From positions 1-35,327 of IMG/VR virus record IMGVR_UViG_3300030085_000965: a DNA stretch of 35,327 nucleotides. One strand, given 5' to 3'. Both the position numbers and the translations under genes were made by a program. This stretch comes from a virus. The notes below the pieces were generated by a model. It was not told the DNA's origin. It was given only the letters and a program-made list of their open reading frames with translations, and did not search any database. This document shows, piece after piece, positions 27,021 to 33,767 of the stretch. Within the stretch, counting starts at the first letter, position 1. The number at the start of each line of letters is the position of its first letter.

Positions 27021-27035
27021 ACGGGTCATGCCCGT
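27021..27035 (-). other. Short hairpin in the leader of the glycosyltransferase
   Basis: The bases ACGGG and CCCGT flank a five-base loop, followed on the minus strand by TGTTTT and then a 16-base AT-rich palindrome around TTTTCGAAAA (27006-27020). It could be a weak terminator after the radical-SAM gene. Because a late-type motif lies upstream at 27052, it could instead be a leader structure affecting glycosyltransferase translation. Confidence 0.35.
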
Positions 27036-27051
27036 ATACATGATACCACGA

Positions 27052-27059
27052 TATTTAGT
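27052..27059 (-). promoter_or_regulatory. Late-promoter-like ACTAAATA overlapping a stop codon
   Basis: The minus strand reads TAC TAA ATA at the end of the radical-SAM gene, giving ACTAAATA. It lies 60 nt before the glycosyltransferase start, farther than the other copies. Confidence 0.4.
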
Positions 27060-28338
27060 ATCCTGCAAGTTCAGGGAATACTGCTCTCCAGTTGGTACCA
27101 CGGGATTCGTCTAGTTCATCCATATACTTTAACGCCAGTCGGAACATCTTTTCATCCCTAGGGCGCAGCATGTCAACATAGACACTTTCACTGACTGATC
27201 TTACATCATCAGCGATCTCTTTTTTGATTTCATCTGGAAGGTGATTTGGTTTTAAGAACTTGGGGTCCTCAATCTTATTGTAGACCTGGAAAGGTCTCTT
27301 TTTCAAACCACACTCTTCAAAGAACTGGAAGACTTCTTTGATCTTGTAGATGCTGAATAGTGATGGGGTATAAGTGGCATCAATAAACCCATTACCATTC
27401 GCTGCAAAGTAATCCTGAACATCATTGACGTGTTCGAGCACCGTGTCCCAGTGAGTTGGATATCTCAGATAATGATTTCTCTCATCCATACCATCACAAC
27501 TCCAATGAACACTAGTCCATCGGAAAGCATCAAGATACTTCTTCATCTGCTTCATATGGAAGACAGTCATGTTGGAGACGTATGTAAGTTCAATCTCCTT
27601 TGAGTGTCCTGATTCTATGATCCTATCAAGAAGAATAAAATGACTCTTCATCAGCATAGGTTCACCACCACAAAGCATGATGGATTTTACTCTGCCGATA
27701 TTCTTGATAACATCATTGACAACCGCATCGAACTGATCCTTATCAATCTGCTTTAGATTGTTGGACGGATATTCGACATTCCAAAGAAACTCTTTGAACT
27801 CTGGGTTCTTTGCTTCTAACTCATCTACACGCTTCTTACGAACAGTGGAGTCAAATGGTTTGCAACCATAACATTCTAGGTTACATGCGTTACCATAGAT
27901 GTTCAACTCCAACTGGATATGGCGTCCATAATCTCTAGGATCTACCAACTCCAACTCTCCTGCTGGTGGAGGTCCAATATATGCACCCTCTACGTCAAAG
28001 TTCTTGAGAACATTGCGATCAACCGGTGCCATTAGACGTGGAGACTCTGCACCTTCGCGCTCCCACTTAAGACATATCTTACATGATCTATGCATGAGAA
28101 GAGATTTCTCATTGTTTAGCATATTACTGCGGACTCTTACCGCATGATCATTATCGTAATACTCAAAAGGTAACGTATTTGTAGGATTCTCAAATCTATT
28201 TGGATTAAACCAGCAGCATGGAGCGTATCCAGACTGCATCGAGTTTCTTATATTACCGAAAGCGTACGGGCAAAAACTTCCTTCGCGCTGTTTTTCTACT
28301 AACTGATCGATAAAAGCGTCATCAATACGCTTAGCCAT
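27055..28338 (-). CDS. Radical-SAM enzyme with N-terminal twitch-type cysteines (A)
   Basis: The product has 427 residues. The canonical CX3CX2C motif lies in ACNLECYGC (C152, C156, C159) and binds the 4Fe-4S cluster that cleaves S-adenosylmethionine. CGGEP (223-227) is the usual SAM-binding strand. Before it are extra cysteines in the order CPYAF (C23), PCC (C41, C42) and CKIC (C86, C89), the layout of the N-terminal twitch/SPASM-like auxiliary cluster. Enzymes of this group usually modify peptides or small metabolites; the substrate here is not known. The gene follows the carbamoyltransferase after 23 nt, with TCTAAATA in between, and precedes the glycosyltransferase. It shares the whole cysteine plan with the plus-strand gene at 32347-33540. 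All key residues are present, so an active enzyme is likely. Confidence 0.85.
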   Translation of the reverse strand: MAKRIDDAFIDQLVEKQREGSFCPYAFGNIRNSMQSGYAPCCWFNPNRFENPTNTLPFEYYDNDHAVRVRSNMLNNEKSLLMHRSCKICLKWEREGAESPRLMAPVDRNVLKNFDVEGAYIGPPPAGELELVDPRDYGRHIQLELNIYGNACNLECYGCKPFDSTVRKKRVDELEAKNPEFKEFLWNVEYPSNNLKQIDKDQFDAVVNDVIKNIGRVKSIMLCGGEPMLMKSHFILLDRIIESGHSKEIELTYVSNMTVFHMKQMKKYLDAFRWTSVHWSCDGMDERNHYLRYPTHWDTVLEHVNDVQDYFAANGNGFIDATYTPSLFSIYKIKEVFQFFEECGLKKRPFQVYNKIEDPKFLKPNHLPDEIKKEIADDVRSVSESVYVDMLRPRDEKMFRLALKYMDELDESRGTNWRAVFPELAGY

Positions 28339-28358
28339 GATAAACTAACGATACGACT

Positions 28359-28366
28359 TATTTAGA
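28359..28366 (-). promoter_or_regulatory. Late-promoter-like TCTAAATA overlapping a stop codon
   Basis: The minus strand reads CTC TAA ATA: the TAA is the stop of the carbamoyltransferase. The motif ends 20 nt before the radical-SAM ATG at 28338, the usual distance in this window. Confidence 0.5.
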
Positions 28367-29750
28367 GTACGACTACACCATAGATTTGGGCAAACTCAAG
28401 TGCCTCATCCCAGGTGTTAACCATAGGTTGTCCGCGTACATTTAGGGATGTATTCAGTAATACTGGACATCCGGTGCGTTCAAACCAACATTCAAGGATC
28501 TGTCTAATAATACTTTGCGAGTCTTTAGGAACTGTTTGTACTCTAGCAGATCCATCAGCGTGAATGCAAGCAGGAATCTTGTCAGGTTTCTTACACTGAT
28601 AGACATATGACATATATCTAGATTCCTTTTTCGGCATATCGAACCACTGTTGAGCGTGCTCTTCCAATATGACAGGAGCAAATGGACGAAACTTCTGACG
28701 ACGCTTGATCTCATTGACTCGATCCTTCATTTCTAGGGTGCTAGGATCCGCTAGAAGACTCCTATTACCTAGTGCACGGGGACCAAACTCGGCACGTCCA
28801 TTAGCAACGCCACAGAGTCCATCTCGAAGGAGTAGATCAACCACTTGCTTTGGATCGATCTTGTGATAGATCATGTTTCCAAGGTATGGACTGAACGGAA
28901 CTTTACCTCCGTAGGATAGTAGAGCAGCACCTAACGCACCACCAGCGTCACCTGGATTGGGCATGATCCACATATTGGGATGGTCTGCCTGCAGTTTGGC
29001 GTTTACTACACAGTTTAATGCGACACCACCGCCATAACAGATGTTATCACTGTACTTTCTTGCGATCTTAAAGATATCAGAAAGGACTTCGTACAGCACA
29101 TGCTCCGCAGATTTAGCGATATTCTCCTTAGATCCCGCCAAATGAATGGGAATACCCTTATGGTTATTCATAGAGAGCAGAGTTCGCGCTCTGTTCTTAT
29201 AAATCGGCGATCCGTACGCACCCATCCCCATAAAGATGTACTCTTCGTCTAAGGGTCTTAGACCTGCCCACTTTGTAAGAGCAGAGTACCACAGTCCAAT
29301 GGAGTATGGATAACGCTTGGAAAACTTCTTTTTGTACCTAGCACGCCCATTCACCATCTCTGCTTTCCAGACAGAAACGGTATCCCATTCGCCAATGGAG
29401 TCTACGACAACACAGGCAGCCTCAGAATAAGGTCCTGTCTGAAATGCTGCAGCAGCATGGGAAAGATGATGTGAATGATACGCAGTAGGTTCTAATGCTA
29501 GGTGACGACGACCAAAGGCATGTTTGAACTGTCCTGCAAATAACTGACGTGTCCTCTTATAAAATGGACGTTCATAGAATGCTGTGATGTCATCCTCATT
29601 CGCACAACATGCTAAGAATGTTGCTACACCATCAAGATCTTTGTCATGCTTCAGTCTAGAGTATCGCTCTGAATGAGTAGCAAACTTGATTTGCCCGTCT
29701 ACTACAACAGCAACAGCAGCATCGTGAAATCCTTCACTGAAACCAATCAT
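28362..29750 (-). CDS. NodU/TobZ-family O-carbamoyltransferase
   Basis: The product has 462 residues. Family members transfer a carbamoyl group from carbamoyl phosphate, through an adenylate, to a hydroxyl of a sugar or antibiotic. The ASKHA-fold signatures are all visible: an N-terminal GFHDAAVAVVVDG; HHLSHAAAAF (residues 94-103) with the HxxxH metal pair H94/H98; VVVDSIGEWDT with D117; GGGVALNCVVNAKL (240-253); PGDAGGALGAA with D268; and EFGPRALGNRSLLADP (321-336). The C-terminal half adds RQKFRPFAPVIL and LLNTSLNVRGQPMV. The length is somewhat short for the family (often 550-600). The ATG overlaps the stop of the third SGNH-like gene as ATGA, so the two are translated together, which points to a shared job. 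The acceptor is unknown; a surface or virion glycan is a guess. Confidence 0.92.
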   Translation of the reverse strand: MIGFSEGFHDAAVAVVVDGQIKFATHSERYSRLKHDKDLDGVATFLACCANEDDITAFYERPFYKRTRQLFAGQFKHAFGRRHLALEPTAYHSHHLSHAAAAFQTGPYSEAACVVVDSIGEWDTVSVWKAEMVNGRARYKKKFSKRYPYSIGLWYSALTKWAGLRPLDEEYIFMGMGAYGSPIYKNRARTLLSMNNHKGIPIHLAGSKENIAKSAEHVLYEVLSDIFKIARKYSDNICYGGGVALNCVVNAKLQADHPNMWIMPNPGDAGGALGAALLSYGGKVPFSPYLGNMIYHKIDPKQVVDLLLRDGLCGVANGRAEFGPRALGNRSLLADPSTLEMKDRVNEIKRRQKFRPFAPVILEEHAQQWFDMPKKESRYMSYVYQCKKPDKIPACIHADGSARVQTVPKDSQSIIRQILECWFERTGCPVLLNTSLNVRGQPMVNTWDEALEFAQIYGVVVL

Positions 29751-30244
29751 ATCAGGTGCTGTTCAATGTAACTGATCATGGTAGATCCTATTCTCTTATT
29801 ATCAGATACGTATTCATCCCATTCCGTGTTAGTGACGTTAATCCAAGGAATGGAATGTTTAGTTACGTTTTGGATAGAATCCTGATCATCCATAGGGCAA
29901 GCAACTGCCATACACCTATTGAAGTCAATCTGATCGCAATGATCATCAAAGGATTTAAGTTCACTAAGGAGGAAGAACCATTCGACACCCTTAGATTCGA
30001 ACCATGTCTTGGCGTATGCAAGAGATAACCAATCTTGCCCATCATCCATGATGATAACAAGAGAATGCTTACGCTCTTTATACTTGGCGAATGAATCTTC
30101 CATCCACCTACCACTATGTGGGACTATATCAGCATATGCATTAAAATGCTCTGATACATGATGAGTGTAATGATCTGTTCGACCATACACATTGTTGAAT
30201 CGTTTTACCCCACAGAATAAAATCGAATCAATCTTCGTTTTCAT
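29747..30244 (-). CDS. SGNH-hydrolase-like protein without the nucleophile serine (third paralogue)
   Basis: The product has 165 residues. Its start SILFCG..VYG and the stretch YTHHVSEHFNAYADIVPHSG line up with ILFSGCSNTWG and YSYHVAKHFNAEEINVSDCG of the first SGNH-like protein (31568-32302). Where the paralogues have GCS with the nucleophile, this one reads GVKRFNNVYG, so the serine is gone. It is also 80-90 residues shorter, and the HPN or HLN block before the C-terminus is replaced by SDNKRIGS. I infer a non-catalytic paralogue. The 4-base ATGA overlap with the carbamoyltransferase suggests a partner or binding subunit. Its start overlaps the 33-residue gene by 17 nt. The gene is certainly real; the family assignment is moderate. 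Confidence 0.62.
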   Translation of the reverse strand: MKTKIDSILFCGVKRFNNVYGRTDHYTHHVSEHFNAYADIVPHSGRWMEDSFAKYKERKHSLVIIMDDGQDWLSLAYAKTWFESKGVEWFFLLSELKSFDDHCDQIDFNRCMAVACPMDDQDSIQNVTKHSIPWINVTNTEWDEYVSDNKRIGSTMISYIEQHLI

Positions 30245-30329
30245 AAATGAATGGATCTTGTTTACGAAGTTTTCTCAACTTAAACCAAATCCTAATGTTT
30301 CTAGGAATATTACGAATATACTTAATCAT
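30228..30329 (-). CDS. Tiny basic protein (33 aa), unknown function
   Basis: The frame encodes MIKYIRNIPRNIRIWFKLRK and continues to FIYENED. The first 24 residues are an amphipathic basic helix with spaced I/W/F residues, suggesting contact with membrane or nucleic acid. It overlaps the preceding 55-residue gene by 8 nt (its ATG lies just before that gene's TAA) and the next gene by 17 nt. This interlocking, and its residue pattern, argue for a real gene despite the length. No promoter of its own is seen. Confidence 0.55.
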   Translation of the reverse strand: MIKYIRNIPRNIRIWFKLRKLRKQDPFIYENED

Positions 30330-30489
30330 TCTTCGGTTTGATCTCGATTACTTTTACTTGCTCCTCAGTGTAGGAACTGGGGACACCAGCACGGATCATT
30401 TGCTGGAGGATCATTTGTTTATGTTCCGCTTCTTCTTTGGAGATGTTTTCAAAAGCGGGTTTTTTGTCAAGATAAACGCTGAAAGCCAT
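30322..30489 (-). CDS. Small protein (55 aa), unknown function
   Basis: The frame encodes MAFSVYLDKKPAFENISKEE, followed by a helical, glutamine-rich middle (HKQMILQQMIRAG), then YTEEQVKVIEIKPKND. The sequence reads as a normal soluble protein. Its 5' end overlaps the last 23 nt of the second SGNH gene in another frame. A good late-type octamer AATAAATA lies 21 nt upstream, inside that gene, so this small gene has its own probable promoter. Function is unknown. Confidence 0.68.
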   Translation of the reverse strand: MAFSVYLDKKPAFENISKEEAEHKQMILQQMIRAGVPSSYTEEQVKVIEIKPKND

Positions 30490-31225
30490 GAGTATAGAAA
30501 TGCTCGATACTATTTATTAGATACTTGGAGACCTTTTCGTGACCTAGTTCATTCAGATGATTACCACGGGTAACTCCTTTGACTTTAGGTACAGTATACT
30601 TCGAATGTAACCGTAATGCAAGATCTTCCTGCATTGTTTGTGAAAAGACTCTAGTTTGATCGATATAAGGATAATAGAGATCATCCTTTTGATGCGGTAT
30701 GTTGCATGTGCGAAAGAAGAAGTATTCAATACCCTTTGCACGGAACATCTCTTGAAGGAGATATGCATTCCTCCAATAGTGCATCGAAGACATTCTATCA
30801 TGATATACGTATTTGTAAAAGGCTTCCTTTGCTTCAGATAACTTCCTAGGCAGATACTCCTGCTCACTTGGCATTATATCTTCCCACCTCTTATCACTAT
30901 CATTGTATGACAGTAGTCGTGTTGAATGCGTTAACTGAACAATCGCTAGATCAACAGACTGCTGCTCAACAAAACCTACAACCTTTGCAGCAATGTGGTC
31001 ATTAGATATTCCAGGTTTAGATATGTTGTACTCTTGTGCACCATAATGATCTGCAACTAATCGTGAGTACCTATGGGATGACTGGTGCTCACCAACAACC
31101 TTTACATTATTAACCTGTTCCATACCACGGAGATGACGATGGTATGCTTCTAGATCACTACCATAAACATGAGAGCATCCACAGAATAGAATACTATTGA
31201 ATGACAGATCTTGATGCTTGTCCAT
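30467..31225 (-). CDS. SGNH-hydrolase-like protein (second paralogue)
   Basis: From the ATG at 31225 the product has 252 residues; an ATG five codons upstream (31240) is also possible. I prefer 31225 because GAGGT lies 4 nt before it. Block I is GCSHVYGSDL with nucleophile Ser18. The block II glycine is in SKPGISND (G72). VDLAIVQLTHSTR stands where block III is expected, and the C-terminal NHLNELGH gives the catalytic His223. The Asp normally three residues before this His is missing. SGNH enzymes are mostly esterases, lipases or acetyl-removing enzymes acting on glycans. The gene overlaps the HNH gene by 32 nt and the 55-residue gene by 23 nt. Substrate unknown. Confidence 0.72.
   Translation of the reverse strand: MDKHQDLSFNSILFCGCSHVYGSDLEAYHRHLRGMEQVNNVKVVGEHQSSHRYSRLVADHYGAQEYNISKPGISNDHIAAKVVGFVEQQSVDLAIVQLTHSTRLLSYNDSDKRWEDIMPSEQEYLPRKLSEAKEAFYKYVYHDRMSSMHYWRNAYLLQEMFRAKGIEYFFFRTCNIPHQKDDLYYPYIDQTRVFSQTMQEDLALRLHSKYTVPKVKGVTRGNHLNELGHEKVSKYLINSIEHFYTHGFQRLS
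30511..30518 (-). promoter_or_regulatory. Late promoter AATAAATA inside the second SGNH gene
   Basis: The minus strand reads AATAAATA, seven of eight to the T4 late consensus, located in the last codons of the SGNH gene and ending 21 nt before the ATG of the 55-residue gene. Confidence 0.6.
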
Positions 31226-31574
31226 TACGACCTCTGACATAACGTTTTCTTGTACCTTCAGTCTTCACACGTCTCCATTCTTCAATCTTGTCCCATCTGT
31301 CTTGATCAAAGAAGTATTGTTGAAAGTACCAGATCTCAACTGGTTCATGTGCTTTATCTGCATTACACCGCTGACAACAGCATAGCACATTAGTAATCTC
31401 ATCAGTCCCACCCAATGCTTGTGGTATAATATGATCTATAGTATCACCATACTCACCACAGTATGCACAGGATTCATTCCAACTTTCTTTTAAATCTTGT
31501 CGCCACATCCGAACTGCTTCAGACTTATTACATGCCTTTAGTTGATACAGATACTCGTTTGGCGAACTCAGCAT
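31194..31574 (-). CDS. HNH endonuclease, probably free-standing homing type
   Basis: The product has 126 residues. The zinc-linked HNH motif is complete: CAYCG (C36, C39), DHIIPQALGG (D47, H48), N62 and CQRCN (C67, C70) followed by K74. Such small HNH proteins nick or cut double-stranded DNA, and in T4-like phages they are often mobile. It lies between two SGNH paralogues, overlapping the first by 7 nt and the second by 32 nt or more. The overlap could mean invasion of an ancestral gene pair, or domestication. A short N-terminal helix and a basic C-terminal tail (TRKRYVRGRN) may bind DNA. Activity appears intact. Confidence 0.85.
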   Translation of the reverse strand: MLSSPNEYLYQLKACNKSEAVRMWRQDLKESWNESCAYCGEYGDTIDHIIPQALGGTDEITNVLCCCQRCNADKAHEPVEIWYFQQYFFDQDRWDKIEEWRRVKTEGTRKRYVRGRNGQASRSVIQ

Positions 31575-32302
31575 GATTCAATCTTCCCGATGATATGCTT
31601 CGCAATCTCGATATGTGCTGCTTCGTTTGGATGAGACCTTGGTTTCAACCACTTCCTCCTAAACTCTGGAGTATTGACACCTTGGTTTTCTTTCGGCAAG
31701 ATACCACCATGAATCGCTTCTGGTATCTGCTGTAAATGGTTACTGTAGATAGGACAATAGTCGATCTCATGAATCTTATTGATTGCCATGGTGATCTTAC
31801 TATGTTTATCAGGATCACAGTTATTACATGCTGATGCTGCTTTATGATGCCATTGATTATGAGAGATCGTGACATACTTAATGCCCATCTGTCTCATTAC
31901 ATTCTCCATAGCATACATCTCTAGAAACCAACGGTCACATGCTAGGGAATCATTATGAATCTCCTGAAAATAGAACTTTGCCCATGACTGATGATCATCA
32001 GGTTTGGTACTACCTTCACGGAAGTCTTGTGGTGTTAATGCTGCTAATCTTTTCTTACGAATCCGCCAGAACTCTGACCTCTGAAATGGTGGCCACTGTA
32101 TAACAACTACATCAGGTTTACCATTATACTTGATCCACTGCAATGCAAATGTAGCAACCATATGGACTGATGCGCCACAGTCGGATACATTAATCTCTTC
32201 TGCATTAAAGTGCTTTGCTACATGATAGGAATATCTTTCTGTTTCAGGATTATCTAACTCATCACCCCAGGTATTACTGCATCCAGAGAACAAGATTTTC
32301 AT
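31568..32302 (-). CDS. SGNH-hydrolase-like protein (first paralogue)
   Basis: The product has 244 residues from the ATG at 32302. An open frame reaches back to 32386, but the family begins with the strand KILFSGCSNTWG, as in the paralogues, and the longer version would run into the divergent radical-SAM gene. Block I is GCSNTWG (Ser9), the block II glycine is in SDCGAS (G43), VVVIQWPPFQR sits where block III is expected, and SHPNEAAH holds the catalytic His224. The usual Asp three residues before the His is absent, as in the second paralogue. Several extra cysteines (ACNNC) are present. It is the first gene of the leftward accessory chain, led by TCTAAATA at 32329. A hydrolase acting on an ester or acetyl group of a glycan is likely for the fold, but the substrate is unknown. 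Confidence 0.75.
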   Translation of the reverse strand: MKILFSGCSNTWGDELDNPETERYSYHVAKHFNAEEINVSDCGASVHMVATFALQWIKYNGKPDVVVIQWPPFQRSEFWRIRKKRLAALTPQDFREGSTKPDDHQSWAKFYFQEIHNDSLACDRWFLEMYAMENVMRQMGIKYVTISHNQWHHKAASACNNCDPDKHSKITMAINKIHEIDYCPIYSNHLQQIPEAIHGGILPKENQGVNTPEFRRKWLKPRSHPNEAAHIEIAKHIIGKIESC

Positions 32303-32311
32303 GCAGTGCCA

Positions 32312-32319
32312 AATAAATA
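32312..32319 (+). promoter_or_regulatory. Late promoter AATAAATA for the plus-strand radical-SAM gene
   Basis: The plus strand reads AATAAATA, seven of eight to the T4 late consensus, 27 nt before the GTG at 32347. It lies in the 44-nt gap between divergent genes. Confidence 0.55.
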
Positions 32320-32328
32320 ACCTAAGGA

Positions 32329-32336
32329 TATTTAGA
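32329..32336 (-). promoter_or_regulatory. Late-promoter-like TCTAAATA for the accessory chain
   Basis: The minus strand reads TCTAAATA, ending 26 nt before the ATG at 32302. It faces the plus-strand AATAAATA at 32312, so the two divergent late-type promoters overlap in one 44-nt gap. Confidence 0.45.
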
Positions 32337-32346
32337 TTTATACTCT

Positions 32347-33540
32347 GTGAATACGTGTACGTTCTGTCCTGCACCATGGATATCAATCTCCACAGATATT
32401 ACTGGTGAATCTCGTCCGTGCTGTAGATATGAACACACTACAGAATATAATACTGGGTATACCTATGGTATGCCTAACCTTAAAGATGGTACGATTGATG
32501 AAGTATATAACTCCCCCAAGTTTGAAGAGTTACGCGCAGCATTCCTGAGAGGTGAAAAACCCGCAGAGTGTAACGCTTGCTGGGAAGAGGAGGAAGCCGG
32601 TGTATACTCCCTACGTAGAAGATTCAATAAACGTGTAAGGATGTATGATATCGACTATAATCTAAAAGGTCCTCAGATACCTCGGATCTTTGACTTTAAG
32701 TTGTCTAATGCCTGTAACTATAGGTGTAGGATGTGTAATCCAATGACTTCTACATCTATTCAAAAAGAGATGGAGGAGCAGGGTGAGATCCAAGTAGCAT
32801 ATGATCTGATTGATAGGGAAGTTGAAACACCTGAACAGATAGAATATCGAACCTCCACTAAGATTCTTGATCTATCTCATAATCAACAGATATTCTTTGA
32901 GAAATGGTTACCACATATTCGAGAGATTGAACTTACCGGTGGGGAACCATTCATCTCTCACGAAAATCTGGAACTGATACAAATGATTTCTGAAACTCCT
33001 TTTGTTTCGGATATTACTTTATGCATTACAACCAATGGTTCAGTATATAATGAACATCTGGTTGCATCCCTTAAAAAGTTTAAACGTGTCGTTCTGGTTA
33101 TCTCCTGTGATGATATGGGAGAACGCTTGGAGTATTCTAGAGATCAATCTTCATGGGACACCGTGATCTCTAACTACCATAAGTTTAACTCACACGGCTT
33201 CGGTGAGGTTAAGTTATACTCTACCATCTCCAACTATAATGTATGGTACCAGATGGAGTTCTTAGAATACTGTAAGGCGAACAAAATAAGATTGTCTCAT
33301 GGATTCCTATGGGGACCTTCGCATCTTTGTGTACATAACATCTCCCGTAAACTAAAAGATATCATCATCGACAAATATAAAGATCATAAGAAGTTTCAAA
33401 CACTCATTAACTTTATTAATATTGATGGTCCGGACCTTACTTATAGGTTCCTCGGACATATCAAAGCATATGATATGATTCGTAACCAGGATCATGCTAA
33501 GACTTATCCAGAATATCATAAGATCTTGATGGACCTCTGA
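32347..33540 (+). CDS. Radical-SAM enzyme with N-terminal twitch-type cysteines (B)
   Basis: The product has 397 residues and starts at GTG. The family's expected N-terminal motif CTFCPAPWIS begins at residue 4, so the start is near complete even though the Shine-Dalgarno sequence (AAGGA, about 17 nt away) is poorly placed. The twitch-type cysteines are C7 (CPAPW), C25/C26 (PCC) and C75/C78 (CNACW). The radical-SAM motif is ACNYRCRMC (C123, C127, C130) and the SAM-binding TGGEP is at 197-201. The plan is the same as in the minus-strand enzyme at 27055-28338, so both probably belong to one family and may act in one pathway. It is the only convincing plus-strand gene in the window. Substrate unknown; peptide or sugar modification is usual for relatives. 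Confidence 0.87.
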   Translation: MNTCTFCPAPWISISTDITGESRPCCRYEHTTEYNTGYTYGMPNLKDGTIDEVYNSPKFEELRAAFLRGEKPAECNACWEEEEAGVYSLRRRFNKRVRMYDIDYNLKGPQIPRIFDFKLSNACNYRCRMCNPMTSTSIQKEMEEQGEIQVAYDLIDREVETPEQIEYRTSTKILDLSHNQQIFFEKWLPHIREIELTGGEPFISHENLELIQMISETPFVSDITLCITTNGSVYNEHLVASLKKFKRVVLVISCDDMGERLEYSRDQSSWDTVISNYHKFNSHGFGEVKLYSTISNYNVWYQMEFLEYCKANKIRLSHGFLWGPSHLCVHNISRKLKDIIIDKYKDHKKFQTLINFINIDGPDLTYRFLGHIKAYDMIRNQDHAKTYPEYHKILMDL

Positions 33541-33675
33541 GCGGATTTTTTACTGCGAAAAAAATTTTGATATCTCTGGGGACGGGGGAGTCGTTTATTA
33601 TATCTCTCGGTCGGTGAAACGTTTGTAGGTTAGAAAGAAGGTACTTATTAATTACGGGGGCACGCCCAGGGGGCG

Positions 33676-33705
33676 ATCATAACATAAGGACGCCAAGACT
33701 GTCAA
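33676..33705 (-). promoter_or_regulatory. Sigma70-type promoter, leftward (TTGACA-N18-TATGAT)
   Basis: On the minus strand, TTGACA (33705-33700) is followed after 18 nt by TATGAT (33681-33676): a perfect -35 and a five-of-six -10. No leftward gene follows before the 3' end of the plus-strand radical-SAM gene, so any transcript would be antisense to it. Confidence 0.5.
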
Positions 33706-33709
33706 CTGC

Positions 33710-33738
33710 TTGACAACATTCACCCCCATTCTTATAAG
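33710..33738 (+). promoter_or_regulatory. Sigma70-type promoter, rightward, copy 1 (TTGACA-N17-TATAAG)
   Basis: Perfect -35 TTGACA (33710-33715), 17-nt spacer, TATAAG (33733-33738). The -35 is the right half of an inverted repeat TGTCAA-N4-TTGACA starting at 33700. Confidence 0.6.
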
Positions 33739-33758
33739 TATCACGCAGAGACTGTCAA
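33731..33758 (-). promoter_or_regulatory. Sigma70-type promoter, leftward, copy 2 (TTGACA-N16-TATAAG)
   Basis: On the minus strand, TTGACA (33758-33753) is followed after 16 nt by TATAAG (33736-33731). The palindrome CTTATAAG thus serves as -10 for both strands. Confidence 0.45.
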
Positions 33759-33767
33759 TCCCCCCGG

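Noticed and set aside
27055-28338. Radical-SAM gene as part of a ribosomal peptide (RiPP) cluster
   Set aside because: The small genes nearby have no leader-core pattern, protease or transporter, so a RiPP pathway is not supported.
30247-30573. Plus-strand 108-codon frame
   Set aside because: It is opposite two interlocked minus-strand small genes and has no ribosome site or protein-like pattern.
32303-32386. 28-codon N-terminal extension of the first SGNH gene
   Set aside because: It would overlap the divergent radical-SAM start and both late-type promoters, and the family begins at the KILFSGCS strand.
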